Below are positions 34,829 to 47,059 of a DNA stretch of 64,000 bases, in pieces. Source of the stretch: Aselliscus stoliczkanus (lineage: Eukaryota; Chordata; Mammalia; Chiroptera; Hipposideridae). Made by a program: the position numbers and the translations under genes. Numbering within the stretch: the stretch's first letter is position 1; each line of letters begins with the position of its first letter. The stretch spans positions 51,560,771 to 51,624,770 of the forward strand of contig CM066737.1 of assembly GCA_033961575.1 (NCBI GenBank), written 5' to 3'. The notes below the pieces were generated by a model. The model was not told where the DNA came from and searched no databases. It saw only the letters and a program-made list of their open reading frames with translations.

Positions 34829-35737
34829 CAATTTGTACTTCTTAATCCTTACATCTTCTTCACTCCAACCCGCCCCTGCCTATCTGGTAACCATCAGCTT
34901 GATCCTGCATCTGTGAGTTTGTTTGTTTTGTTTGTTCATTTATTTTGCTATTTAGATTCCACATATAAGTGAGATCATATGGTATTTGTCTTTTTATGAC
35001 TTATTTCACTCAGCATAATACCCTCTATGTCCGCCCATGTTGTGGCAAATGGTAAGATTTCATTATTTTTTTATGGCTGAGTAACATTCCATTGTGTGTG
35101 TGTACTTTCTCTTTATGCAATCACCTCTTGGTGGATACTTAGGTTGTTTCCATATTTTAACTATTGTAAATAATGCTGCAATGATCATAGGGGTGCATGT
35201 ATCTTTTCAAATTAGTGTTTTGGATTTCTTGAGATAAATACCCAGAAGTGGAATTGCTGGGTCATAAGGTAGTTGTATTTTAATTGTTTGAGGAACTACC
35301 ATACTGTATTCCATAGTGGTTGCACCAGTTTGTCATACCATCAACAGTGCATGAGGGTTCCCTTTTCTTCACATCCTCACTGACATTTGTTTATTGATTT
35401 ATTGATGCGATGGCCATTCTGACAAATGTGAGGTGATATCTCATTGTGGTTTTTACTTGCATTTCTCTGATGATTAGTGACGTCGAGCATCTTTTCATAC
35501 GTCTATTGGACAACTGTATGCTCTCTTTGGAGAAATGTATATTCAGGTCCTCTACCCTTTTTTTAGTTGAATTGCTAATTTTTTTGGTGTTAAATTGCAT
35601 GAATCCTTTATAAATTTTGGATACACCTCATCAGATATATCACTGACAAATATCTTCTCCCACTCAGTAGGCTGTCTTTTCATTTTATTCATAGTTTCCT
35701 TTGTTGTGCAAAAACTTTTTTAGTGTGATGTAGTCTC

Positions 35738-35739
35738 AT

Positions 35740-35782
<43 letters not shown>

Positions 35783-35785
35783 TTT
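35738..35785 (+). repeat. (TTTA)n microsatellite
   Basis: About eleven perfect four-base units inside the inverted L1. Confidence 0.96.
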
Positions 35786-36796
35786 TGCTTCCCTTGCTGG
35801 AGGTGACATACCAGAAAAATATTACTACGAGCAATGTCAGAAGGTTTACTGCCTTAGTTTTCTTCAAGGAGTTTTATGGTTTCAGGTCTTGCATTTAAGT
35901 CTTTAATCCATTTTGAGTTTTTTCTTGTATATGGTGTAAGAAGGTTGTCAAGTTTCATTTTTTTGCATGTATCTATCCAGTTTTTCCGACACCATTTTTT
36001 GAGAAGATTGTTTTTACCCCATTATACACTTTTGCCTCCTTTGTCACAGATTAATTGACAATATATGTGTTGATTTACTACTGGGTTCTCAGTTCCATTG
36101 CTCTATGTGTCTGTTTGTATGCCAATACTATGCTGTTTTCATTACTATAGCCTTGCAGTATAGTTTGATATCAGATACTGTGATACTTCCAACTTTGTTC
36201 TTCTTTCTTAAGATTGCTATTGCTATTTGGGGACTTTTATGGTTTCATATAAATTTTAGGATTATTTCTTCTAGTTCTGTGAAAAATGCCATTGATATTT
36301 TGATAGGAATTGTATTAAACCTATAGATTGCTCTGGGTAGTATAAACATTTTAATGATGTTAATCCTTCCTTTCCAAGATCATGGTATATGCTTTCATTT
36401 ATCTGTATCTTCTTCAATTTTTTTTCTTCAGTGTCATAATATTTTGAGTACAAGTCTTTTATCTCTTTGGTAAAATTTATTCCTAGGTATTTTATTTTTA
36501 TTTTTTGATACAACTGTTAAGTGGGATAGTTTTCTTAATTGCTCTTTCTGGTAATTTGTTATTGGTGTATAGAAATGAAACAAATTTCTGAATATGAACT
36601 TTGTATCCTGCTTATTGAATTCATTTATCAGTTTTAATAGTTTTTTGGTGGAATCTTTATGGTTCTTTACATATAGTATCATGTCATCTGCAAAAAATGA
36701 CAGTTTTACTTCTTCCTTTTCCATTTGGATGAAATTTTTTTGTTTCTTTATCTTTTTTTTTCTTTCTGATTGCTGTAGCTAGAACTTCCAGTAGTA

Positions 36797-37359
36797 TGAA
36801 TCCTGACAATTAAGATCACGAACTCATCATGGAAAAAGGGCTACATACCTCATTGCTGAATATCACTATGGTCACCTTTGAATACTCCCCTTGGGAAGCT
36901 ATGCACTGATGCCAGCGCCTAGTTCACCCTTCAAAGCAATTTTGGAACTCTTTCTGGAATGGCCATAAGAGCTGTCATCGTATTGCCTTTAGTGTTCTGA
37001 ATGTCATCAAAATGTCTTCCTTTCAATATTTCCTTTATCTTCGGGTAAAGAAAGAAGTCATTGGGGTCCAGATCAGGTGAGTAGGTAGGGTGTTCCAATA
37101 CAGTTATTTGTTGACTGGCTACAAACAGACAGTGCCAGAGCTGGTGCCTTTTCGTGATGCAAGAACCATGAATCGTTGGTGAAAATTTCAGGTTGTTTTC
37201 ATCTAACTTTTTCACGCAGCCTTTTCAGCACTTCCAAATAGTAAATTTGGTTAACTGTTTGTCCAGTTGGTACAAATTCATAATGAATAATCCCTCTGAT
37301 GTTAAAAAAGTTTAGCAACATCGTTGCAACAAGTTCACGAACTCAATTGTCAGACCTCA
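36797..37359 (-). mobile_element. Non-autonomous mariner, internally deleted (subfamily A)
   Basis: The duplicated TA is visible at 36795-36796 and 37360-37361; removing the insert rejoins the L1 text (AGTAGTA then TGTTGAATAAAAGTGGTG). The ends are TGAATCCTGACAATTAAGAT and, inverted, TGAGGTCTGACAATTGAGTT. The length is 563 bp. The minus-strand frame at 37215-36931 keeps the distal transposase zone (TYSPDLDPNDFFLYPKIKEI, including the third catalytic Asp). The N-terminal part is missing at the same join as in 29672-30240. Confidence 0.95.
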
Positions 37360-37580
37360 TATGTTGAATAAAAGTGGTGAAAGTGGACATCCTTTGTCTT
37401 GTTCTTGAACTTAAGGAGAATGCTTTTAGCGTGTTCCCATTGAGTATGATGTTAGCTTTGGGTTTGTCATATGTGGCCTTTAAAATGTTGAAGTCTGTTC
37501 CCTCTATTCCCACTTTGCTGAGAGTTTTTATCATAAATGGATGCTGGATTTTGTCAAATGCTTTTTCTTTATCTATTGCT

Positions 37581-37700
37581 GGTGGGTTTTTTTTTTTTTT
37601 GAGGGCAGTGTCACTGGCCCTCATATGTGGGTGTGGGACCTGAACCGGGGCCGCTGGCTTCCTAAGCCAGCGCTTAAGCACCGCGCCACTCGGTCGGCCT
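37581..37700 (-). repeat. Short tRNA-derived SINE
   Basis: Inverted SINE with a small internal duplication (GTGGGTGTGGGACC). The 13-bp target duplication TTTATCTATTGCT is at 37568-37580 and 37701-37713, in L1 ORF2. Confidence 0.96.
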
Positions 37701-37825
37701 TTTATCTATTGCTTTTTATCACATGATTTTTATCCTTCATTTTGTTTAAATGGTGTATTTGTGGATACTAAATCAACTTTGCATCCCAGGAATAAATCCC
37801 AGTTATCCTGATGTATGATCTTTTT

Positions 37826-38271
37826 TTAAAAAAGATTTTATTGGGGAATTGAGGGGGGGGAACAGCGTTGGGGAATCGGGGAAGGGGAGCAGACAAGTTG
37901 CTGTCCTTTTGTTCTTCAGTCTAGTTGCAGACGGTGTTGATTCACTGGCCCATGTTGGTATCGTCATTGCACTCTTCCCGGATGAGGCAGATTGGTCGCC
38001 GGCCTCTGGATGACCACTCACCGAGGCTATTGGCAGCTCACGCTGACTGCTGGCCACTCACGCTGGCTGCCGGCCACTCACTGCAGCCTATGGCAGCCCA
38101 CTGCAGCAGGGGCTGCAGCCTACACCTTCGCCGGGCCTTGCACAGCCCAGCTCCAGGTGGAGCTGTTGTTAGCTGTAGAGGGCAGTGTCACTGGCCCTCA
38201 TATGTGGGATCCGAACCGGGGCCGCTGGCATCCCAAGCCAGCTCTTAACCAGTACACCACTTGGCTGGCCC
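37826..38271 (-). repeat. Long tRNA-derived SINE
   Basis: On the plus strand it opens with AAAAAAGATTTTATTGGGGA, has a body of repeated GCTGGCCACTCACGCTGGCT-like text, then GTAGAGGGCAGTGTCACTGG and the inverted tRNA head. The flanks TGTATGATCTTTTT and TGTACGATCTTTTT form the target duplication. Confidence 0.94.
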
Positions 38272-40004
38272 TGTACGATCTTTTTAATGAATTGCCGAAC
38301 TCGGTTTACTAATGTTTTGTTGAGGATTTTTGCATCTATGTTCATCAGGGATACCAGCCTATAATTTTCTTTTTTTGTAATGTCTTTGTCTGGCTTTAGA
38401 ATCAGGGTAATAGTACACTTGTAAAATGTGGTTGGGAGCTTTCTACTGTCTTGAATTTTTTGGAATAGCTTCAGAAGGATAGGTGTTAATTCTCTTTCGA
38501 ATGTTTGGTAAAATGTATCTATGAAGCCATCTGGTCCAAGACTTCTGTTTGTGGTAAGTTTTTTGATTACTGGTTTAATTTTGTTAGTAGTAATAAGTCA
38601 GATGAGATTTTCTGTTTCATTTTGATTCAGTCTTGGAAGATCATGTATTTCTAGGAATTCATCCATTTCTTTTAGATTGCCCATTTTTTGGCATTTCATT
38701 GTTCATAATATTTTTTGCAATTAATTTTATTTTTGTGGTGTCAGTTGTCACTTCTCATTCATTTCTGATTTTACATATTTGAGTCCTCTCTTTTTTTCTT
38801 AATGAATCTGGTTAAAGATTTATCAATTTTGTTTATCTTTTTTAAAAAACCAGCTCTTGGTTTCATTGATATTTTTATTGTTTTTTTTTGTTTGTTTGTT
38901 TTCTTTTTTTACCTGTATTTCATTTACTTTCAGTCTGATCTTTATTATTTCCTTCCTTCTATTCACTTTGGGCTTTGTTTATTGTTGTTTTTCTACTTCC
39001 TTTAGGTGTAGGCTTAGATTGTTAATTCGAGATATTTCTTGTTTCTTGAGGTAGGCCTGTATTGCTATGAATTTCTCACTTAGGACAGATTTCGCTGTTT
39101 CCCATAGATTTTTGGGTCATTGTGGTTTCATTTTTATTTGTCTCAAGGTATCTTTTGATTTCTTCCTTGACCTCACTGTTAAACCATTCATTATTTAATG
39201 ACATGTTATTTAGGCTCCATGTGTTCTTGTGGTTTTGTTTTTTCTTATAATTGATTTTTAGTTTTATACCAAATTGTGGTTTGAGAAAATGCTTCATATG
39301 ACTTCAACCTTCTTATATTCTTGAGACTTGTTTTGTGGCTTATCTTGGAAAATATTCCATGTGTACTTGAAAAGAATATATGTTCTGTTGCTTTTGGGTG
39401 AAATACTCTAAAAATAACAATTAAATCCACCTGATCTAATGTGTCATTTAAGGCCACTTGCTGACTTCCTTGTTGATATTCTGTCTGGAAGAATTATCCC
39501 TTGATGTCAGTAGGATGTTAAAGTCCACTGCTATGATTATATTATTGTCCCTTGCAACTTTTATGTCAGTTAATATTTGCTTTATGTGTTTATGTGCTCC
39601 TGTGTTGGTTGCATAAATGTTTGCAAGGATTATATCCTCTTGTTAGATTAATCCCTTTCTCATTATGAAATTTCCTTTGTCTATTGTTATAGCTTTTGTT
39701 TTAAAGTCTGATATAAGTATTTTGTCTGATGCAAGTACTGCTACCCCAGCTTTTTGTTTCATTCCCACTTCATGAAATACCTTTTCCCAGTTTTTTTTTT
39801 AACTTGTAGTCTCTGTGTGTCTTTCAATCTGAAGTGGGTCTCCTGTAAATTTATGTATGGATCTTGTTTTCTTATCCATGCAACTACCCTATATCTTTTA
39901 ATTGGAACATTTAAGCATTTACATTTAAATTGATTATTCATAAATACATAGTGACTGCCATTTTATTATTCATGGTTACCTTCTTCCTTCTCCTCTTATT
40001 ATTC

Positions 40005-40131
40005 TTTTGTTTGTTTGTTTGTTCGTTTTGTTTTTTTGAGGGCAGTGTCACTGGCCCTCATATGTGGGACTGAACCAGGGACACTGGCATCCCAAGCCAG
40101 CTCTTAACCAATACACCACTTGGCCAGCCCT
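40005..40131 (-). repeat. Short tRNA-derived SINE
   Basis: Inverted: (TTTG)n-rich tail, GAGGGCAGTGTCACTGGCCC, ACACCACTTGGCCAGCCC. It sits between the ORF2 start and the 5'UTR piece of the L1, close to the ORF1 deletion. Confidence 0.9.
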
Positions 40132-40290
40132 CAAGGTGACTTTTTATATATATATATCCTTAGTTATAGGACTTCTGTTCACCTAGTCTTTCTGTAGTTT
40201 TCTAGATTAATTGTTGTACAATGTAGTTGCAATTTTACTGTTGTCATGAGAGGAGGCAAGCACAGCATTGACCTACTCCACCATCTTGAC

Positions 40291-40545
40291 TAGAACTCGG
40301 TAAGAGGTTTCATCAACAATTTTATATATTCTTCATTGTTATCAGGGTATAACAACTAACCTTAACTAACATGGTTATTTTCACATAACAAGTATAACCT
40401 CAACTCGAAATCAAAAATTTACTAATCACTTCTCTCTGTGGAGGACATGAATTTCTGTCCATGCCCATCACCTGGCTGTCTACACACCAAATACACCTTA
40501 GTCTAGGTTGACCTTCCAAACTCACATAAACACACATTTTACAAT
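40291..40545. other. Unassigned spacer, no gene seen
   Basis: No recognised gene or repeat. Confidence 0.4.
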
Positions 40546-40560
40546 TAAAGTATTTTCTTT

Positions 40561-41065
40561 TTTTTAAAGATTTTTATTGGGGAATTGGGGGAGAGGAAAA
40601 GTGTTGGGGAATTGGGGGAGGGTACCAGCCAAGTTGTTGTTCTTCAATCATTATTGTGGAGGGTGCCAGTTGCCATCTGGCTTCCCATTGGCAGCTCGTG
40701 GCCTCTCACCTCAAGGTGCTGAGTTCAGTCTTAGCTACGGGTGGGCATAGCCACCATCCCACGTGGGAGTCGAACCCAGCAGCCTTGTTATTAAGAGGAC
40801 ATGCTCTATCCTCTGAGCCATCCTGACGGAAACTCAGTTCAAGGTACTGAGTTCAATGTTTAGTTGCAGGTGAGCGTAACCAACCATTGAACAGGCAATC
40901 TTGTTGTTACACTATCTGAGCTATCCTGCCACTGTTGGCAGCTCAGCAACTGCTCAGCTAGGACACAGCATTCACTGGCCCATGTGGGAATCGAAGCAGT
41001 GGCCCCGTTGCTCAGAGCACGTGCTCTAAGCCAACTCTTAACCAACTGAGCCACTTGGTAGGCCC
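40561..41065 (-). repeat. Composite tRNA SINE with exact target duplication
   Basis: The inverted tail TTTTTAAAGATTTTTATTGG opens it. Tandem tRNA-like units follow (GCTGAGTTCAGTCTTAGCTA and GAGTTCAATGTTTAGTTGCA are equivalent positions in successive units), and the head ends at CCACTTGGTAGGCCC. The 15-bp target duplication TAAAGTATTTTCTTT is at 40546-40560 and 41066-41080. It defines the full composite element, about 505 bp. Confidence 0.97.
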
Positions 41066-41080
41066 TAAAGTATTTTCTTT

Positions 41081-42603
41081 ACTTCTTTACATACTACATG
41101 GAATATAAACCAAAGATAATAATGGCTATTAGTACTTTTGTTTTCAGATATTATTTTCTTCCATTAAATTGTCAGTATTAAAGCAGAGCATGTTAACCAC
41201 TTCTTTTTTTTTCTTTCTTTCTTGAATGTGTAGTGGGTAAGAATGCACCCCACCCCTGAAAAAACAAAACCAAACACAGGGAAGTAACAGATTTGGTATA
41301 GTGTGTGATCTATAAGCTAACTGAGATTCACTATGGGGTGGATAGCTGGCACACCTGCTCAATTGGGAGCAATAGGCCAATATTATATAAGTATTCAACA
41401 AATAATTCAGGGATAAAAACCTATGAAGAGGGTTGGTCAACAGGCAAAAATTGACACATAGACAGAGACAGTATCATGGCAGGCAAGGTGGAGAGAGGTC
41501 ATGGATAGAAGGGACAGTTGAATAGGTAAGGGCATAGCAGTTAGTTAGATGTTGTTATAGAAGATCCTTGAGATAAGAGATAGTGAGTTACACACAAAAT
41601 GGGGGTTACAAGAACTGAAGAACCATAAAAGATACAGGAGCAAGGAATGACAGTCAGGCTGGGGAGGGAACCCAGCAAAGCATGAAGCAAATCAGTGATC
41701 TGAACGAAGTGAGTAGAGTCAGAACTACTGAATGTCTTAGTGAAATCACAGAGCTTGTAAGAAGATTGTGGTTTGAAGCAGAGTTGGGCTGAATGAATTT
41801 CTATTATTGTTGGTGAGTGGTAAATGTAGCATGAAGGCCAACATCATCAAAGTTCGGAAGAGCAATGACTGCTATCTCTGGCATAAACTATAAATATTGA
41901 TTAATAGATTGCTCAATATAAATGTTGCTGAGAAAATGGCAAAGGAAGAAGTAGAACATAAAACGTCATCTAGGCACTAGTTACCCCAAAAGAGAAGGTG
42001 ATAAAGGTGTGGCCAGGAGAGAAGTTGATCTAGGCTACCAAAATTATGATTAGTATATGAATGAACCTTGAGATACATGCAGTTTATGGAAAAGTCCCTG
42101 GGCCTCACATTTTTCCTCTGTAGAATGTGCTGTAGGGTGGATTAGACTACTGATCAGTAGGGTCTCCATTCAGCTTTGATATTTCATGGTACATGTTCTG
42201 CAATGAAGCTCAGAGTGTGACACTGGCACACCTCTTCAATGCTACTGAGTTGAAAGTACCTCCACTGAGTTGAAAAAGACCTCCGTGGTGAGTCAATAGA
42301 GAAATCTATATTGCTGGAGACAGCTGGAGTTCCACTCTGGTAAAATAAACTGGAGAGGTAAGAAGAAATGGTTTCTAAGGTTTTGAATGGATTTGAGGTC
42401 ATGCTACATAATGTTTTGGAATAAGAGAGAGATGATGAAGAACAAGCGATGACTTTAGGGGTGTAGTGAAAGAATGCTATGGGATTATTAGATTTAAAGT
42501 GAAGACCACAGTCATGAGAAGTTTGAAATAGGAACAGTAACATACAGAAGAGAAGTGAAAGAGGGGTGTTATTGAAAAATACAGCAAAGATCAAGACTCA
42601 GGT
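41081..42603. other. Unassigned DNA, no gene seen
   Basis: No gene or named repeat. The minus-strand 98- and 136-codon frames (41440-41144 and 42594-42184) show no domain, conserved motif or splice context and look incidental. 41460-42060 has a flavour of an old decayed repeat. Confidence 0.5.
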
Positions 42604-42782
<179 letters not shown>

Positions 42783-42904
42783 GAATTCAGGGCCACAGGA
42801 TTATTAATTTGAAATGAAACAAGTGATCTTTCATTTTCAGCCTTCTCTTCTGGTTCCTCTTCTTTAAACTGTAAGCATATATAAATACCTTACTTCTTTA
42901 CTTC

Positions 42905-43095
42905 CCTAAGGCAATATGTCATAGTGCAAACACAGGAGCTTTAAAGCCAAACAAACTTGAACACAGCTATGGACTACTTGTATGACCTTGAATAAGTTTC
43001 TTCCAAGCTCTGTATCTCATTTTTCCGTAACTGTAAAATGATACTAGTATCTACATCACAGGATTATTGTAAGGCCTAAGTGTGTTAATAATAAG
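42905..43095 (+). repeat. MIR SINE
   Basis: AGCTTTAAAGCCAAACAAAC, GTATGACCTTGAATAAGTTT, GTAACTGTAAAATGATACTA and CATCACAGGATTATTGTAAG track the MIR consensus almost end to end. Confidence 0.88.
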
Positions 43096-43244
43096 TATAA
43101 GATTTCTGTCCTCTCCTCCAACCTATAGCCAACCAACTCCCCACAACTGCTACAACCTCGATGTTACTCCTGTGCCCAAAGTAGGGACCCAAAGGATGAA
43201 AGACTGGTAGGTCACAAAATTCGGTTAAATGTCATGCAGCCAGT

Positions 43245-43440
43245 CTTTTATAGTGCAATGCATGCTACATTTGGAATAAGACAGAACTAGGTTCAAATAC
43301 AAATTCTGTCATTTACAAACTGTTTTAATCTTGCATTAATTACTTATGTGAGCTTTACTTTCCACGCCTTCATTGTGAGGGAGAAATGAGATAAATATGA
43401 AGTAATGGGTACATGGTAGACATCAATAAACTTTAATCCT
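43245..43440 (+). repeat. MIR SINE
   Basis: GCATGCTACATTTGGAATAA, GTTCAAATACAAATTCTGTC, GAGATAAATATGAAGTAATG and GACATCAATAAACTTT follow MIR order, including the 3' end. Confidence 0.75.
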
Positions 43441-43967
43441 CTTTCTGTTTTTTCATCACCAAATTTCTGGAGTTGTTAATACTGTGTATTAAAAATCATT
43501 GGATTTTCCTACCCTCGGCTTCTTTTGTTAAGCTCACTGAAAAGCTCTGCTACATCAAAGGACACTCTTCCTTTATCACAGCTACTTCTCTGCTGCTCTT
43601 GATACTGTGAAACACTACATAATCCTAAACACACTCCCCAGTTTGGGGCTCAGAAATATTATTCTTCATCTGCTTTGCATCTCATATCTTTGGCTTCTTC
43701 TATAGTATCTGTTTCCATTCTCCCACATCAAAGCATTTCCCATTGCCCTTTACACTCCCATTTGGGTTTTTTGTTTTATTACTACACAAATGAAGACTGT
43801 CTGTTCTTGGAGGAACTGTTAAAGATTCCCCTAAATCAAAGGGACTTACAGATCTTTTCACTATGGGAAAAGGAAAAAACATAGTTATTCTAAAAGATGT
43901 CAATGAGAGAGATGGAGGACCTCTTCCTTGACTGAACTGATAAATCAGACAAGCTAAAAGTGCTATC
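43441..43967. other. Unassigned DNA, no gene seen
   Basis: The open frames at 43675-43884 and 43969-43700 have no recognisable domain. No repeat is named. Confidence 0.45.
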
Positions 43968-43980
43968 AAGAGATTTGCAG

Positions 43981-44082
43981 GGCCGGCTGAGTAGTGTGGT
44001 GTTTAAGCACTGGCTTGGGAAGCCAGCGGCCCTGGTTCGGGTCCCAAATGTGAGGTCCAGTGACACAGCCCTCAAAAAAAAA
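43981..44082 (+). repeat. Short tRNA-derived SINE
   Basis: GGCCGGCTGAGTAGTGTGGT ... GGTTCGGGTCC ... CCCTC plus A tail. The 13-bp target duplication AAGAGATTTGCAG is at 43968-43980 and 44083-44095. Confidence 0.97.
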
Positions 44083-44347
44083 AAGAGATTTGCAGCCATG
44101 TGCTGATTGCACATAGCATTGACTTCTGTTGGAGTTACGAAACCACCAGGTTGCACAATTCTGAACATGGTGGGTTTAGTGTACCAGGATCAATGCCATC
44201 TCTTTCCTGGATTCAATTATCATCTCTGTGGATGACACACAAATCTACTTGTCTGCATTGAGCTTAATTCCTGGGTTCAGTCCTGTATAACTAAGGCAGC
44301 CATATTTTCTGCACCAAAACTCAGGAAGCACACGCACGGCCTGACAA

Positions 44348-44351
<4 letters not shown>

Positions 44352-44391
<40 letters not shown>
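44352..44391 (+). repeat. (TG)n microsatellite
   Basis: About twenty TG units. Confidence 0.97.
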
Positions 44392-44392
<1 letters not shown>

Positions 44393-44761
44393 GTTTCTTG
44401 TTGTTTATTTGGTTTTGGTCTGTAAATTATTCATAGAAAGACTTGCAAAGATACAAAAATTCAATCACATTTAGTTATACTTTTAGCGAATTGACTTCAC
44501 TGAAGAGTTATCTAGCAGATGTACATTTGTGGCACTATCAGCATGAGCATACATTTATCCTTTGTCATGCCCTCCAGGCTAAAATTTTCTATCATAAATG
44601 GGAAATTTGATCATTTTTCTTGCATCCCAAGTCAGGTTACTTAGGGTAATATTCAACTCATCTAACCCCTTGCTGCACATATTTAATCAGTTTTTAAATT
44701 ATCACTTTTTTTGAGAAAAAATATGCTTATTCTCCCTAATTCTGCTTCCACTGTCATCATA

Positions 44762-44960
44762 CAGGCTGGTGGTTTGTCAACTTATGTGTGCTCTGGAAAC
44801 ATGTGGGAAGCTTATTAAAATGACAGATTCCTGGGTCTCACCTCCACAGAGATTGATTTGATAGACCTGGGGTAGGGCCCAGAGATTTGAAGCTTTTAAC
44901 AAGTTTCTAGTCGTTTCTGGTACAGATGTGTATCACTATTCTCTGAGAATTGTTTTGTTA
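44762..44960 (+). mobile_element. MER5A (hAT DNA transposon remnant)
   Basis: TGGTGGTTTGTCAACTTATG, AAGCTTATTAAAATGACAGA, CTGGGTCTCACCTCCACAGA, CCTGGGGTAGGGCCCAGAGA and TTTTAACAAGTTTC match MER5A from end to end, about 200 bp. It is an ancient non-autonomous hAT-Charlie element. Confidence 0.85.
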
Positions 44961-45989
44961 TCAATATTTAAATTTAACTGTTTTGGCAAACACTTACATT
45001 ATTGACCATAAGAAGATATTGATGCGAAACTAATGTGTTCCAACCTGAAGATAAAACATGTGCCTTGTGGATTTAATCATGATACTGTATGAATCAAGAT
45101 ATCTACTGGCCTCATTAAAATAGCAGTGTAATCTAATTTGAGCAAAGTGCCTGATGAAGAAAAAATAGCTGCTTGAAGGCTGAAACTGCATACCAAGAAT
45201 CACAGTATAAAAATGGTACTAGCACAAGCAGAACTTACACAATGGACACATGAAGGCCTGATTGGAACTTGTTTTCATATTTATTTCAATCTAACTTAAA
45301 ACATTTTTTTTATTATTAACAAACCATGCGTGTTCAATTAGTAGTAACTTTGGGTACCTGTGAATGCCTTATCCTAGTATGCAAACTTACAGAGAGGCCA
45401 CAATCTGAATTTATGTTGCACATAGTCTGTGCATTCACTTCCTCCTTGAGACAGTGGGGGCATCCAAGGCCAGATGAGAAGTGGATTGAATGCCAGAATA
45501 TAACTGGATGTTTGTGAGCATGAGCTCTAGAGAGATACAAAGTAATCTAATGTTCCACCTCAGGAGGATACACTTCCTACACACCAATTACACCTTTACA
45601 GAACCACGCTGTTAGAAACACTGGTCCAGGCTCTCCTGTATTGTCTCCTCTAGTATACAAACTATACTCTTGGAATCTTCTCCCGACTCAGCCTCAGTGG
45701 CTCCTACAGCCTCTCCCAGTGGTATGCAGGTCCTCTTTAACCACAACATTTTACCTTGTTTCCCTTGCAATCATTGCTTACTCATACATGGCTTGTTTAG
45801 CCCTGCATAAGCATCCTTGTAAAACTAGCAAAATTATCATTATACTTGCAAATGTTCCAGGATAAAGTAAAACACTTTTTGATGTTTCTTCGCTGGGGCA
45901 GGCTATGTTGTCCAGCTCATAGGCCTGCTGAAGTCTTTTTGGAACCTCCTTATCATGTACATACAAGATTAACAAGTTGTCCAGTGATG
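44961..45989. other. Unassigned DNA, no gene seen
   Basis: Several short frames on both strands (45326-45540, 45641-45865) overlap without any recognised protein. I see no repeat I can name. Confidence 0.45.
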
Positions 45990-46770
45990 TTATCCTTCCA
46001 CTCCTGTGTTTGTTGGTTTGGAGAGAAGATCTACAGATATATTCATTTTTATGTATTTTTATAAATGGTAATATCCTATACACAATATTCTCTACATTGC
46101 TACTTCACTTAGTAATCTGTCTTAGCCATCTTTCCACATCAGTAGTATAGAGCCACTTCTTTCTTTTAAACTACTGCCAGGTATTTTATTGTATGAATGT
46201 ACAACCAATTTAACCAATCCCCTCGTGAAGGCTGTAAGATTTTGTCAATTTTTGTTATTACAAACAGTGCTGCAATAAACATCCACATGTTCCCCTAGAA
46301 TATTGAATCACATGATATGTGCACTTTTATATGGATATATAGGGCCACTTATTCTCCACTGAGTTTACATTCCATTGATGTAAAACTAACAGTAAAAAGT
46401 TCTTCTCTTATGAACAATAAAAATCTTCCCTACTTCATATTATTTTAACATTTTAAATAACTTTTATTTAAAATTAATATGGTCTTCCTTTAAAATTAAA
46501 ACATTTTAGAATAGGCTAAATCCCCTTTTACCACAATCTGGTCAAATCTATCCTGCCCTCTAAGTAGCCACCATTTTGAATAACCATGTTATGGTACTTT
46601 ATCTTCTTGACTATTTTCTTTGCATTGGCAATACATAAGTGCAGCTATAGAAGATATATTACTTGGTGGTTTGAATTTTTTACATAAATTGTATAATATT
46701 ATGTATGTTATTTTGCATCTTTTTAAAGTTAACTATAAAGTTTTGAGTTCTCTCTGCATTGATCGATCAT
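45990..46770 (-). mobile_element. Old L1 fragments
   Basis: Inverted L1 ORF2/3'UTR text on the plus strand: CATCTTTCCACATCAGTAGT, ACAGTGCTGCAATAAACATC. A second decayed stretch is at 46440-46760. Boundaries are approximate. Confidence 0.6.
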
Positions 46771-47059
46771 TGATATAAAAAAAATACTATTTGTTGCACA
46801 AGCTGTATATCCATCAAGGGTTAGAGGGCTCTGGTCATTGGACTCAGGGACCCAGGCTGCTGAAGCAGTCACCATTTTAAACATCGACAGTCCGCACAGC
46901 AAAAAAAAGAGAGATCTTCAGAGTTTCCACTTGTCACAAAAGGAACAACTCATTGACAAGAACTAGACACATAGTCCTAACAAAGCACAAGAGAGCCACT
47001 GGATGTAGCCCTACTGTGCACCCTGGAGAGAAGTGAATAATACAAATTACTGTAATAAT
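46771..47059. other. Unassigned DNA between old L1 pieces
   Basis: Non-L1-like text (for example AGGGTTAGAGGGCTCTGGTC and CATCGACAGTCCGCACAGC), possibly an old inserted repeat. No gene. Confidence 0.35.

Larger units (their letters stand above)
34990..39950 (-). pseudogene. L1 ORF2, broken and repeatedly interrupted
   Basis: Minus-strand pieces in order. The endonuclease start at 39941-39759 has IRKQDPYINLQETHFRLKDT with the catalytic Glu of QETH. Mid-endonuclease at 39457-39245 has LNDTLDQVDLIVIFRVFHPK and FFSSTHGIFSKI. Reverse transcriptase includes [20 protein letters not shown] (37560-37500 region) and the catalytic [11 protein letters not shown] box at about 36700. Later text is YLGINFTKEIKDLYSKYY near 36480 and the C-terminal [20 protein letters not shown] near 35540. 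The endonuclease GDLN region near 39500-39530 is altered. Stops, shifts and four interruptions leave it inactive. Confidence 0.9.
34265..40290 (-). mobile_element. Long LINE-1, 5' end present, ORF1 missing, many insertions
   Basis: On the minus strand the 5' end near 40290 matches the L1 start at 712 (CTAGTCAAGATGGTGGAGTA, TGCTTGCCTCCTCTCATGAC). Only about 150 bp of 5'UTR follow before ORF2 begins near 39950; no ORF1 is present. ORF2 then runs down to about 34990 and the 3'UTR to about 34491, with a further 3'UTR-like module 34265-34490. Insertions: SINEs at 40005-40131, 37826-38271, 37581-37700 and 34719-34828, a mariner at 36797-37359, and a TTTA microsatellite at 35738-35785. Confidence 0.88.

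Noticed and set aside
42184..42594. 136-codon minus-strand frame in otherwise unassigned DNA
   Set aside because: Low-complexity Ser/Phe/Leu composition, no motif, no conserved start; most likely chance.
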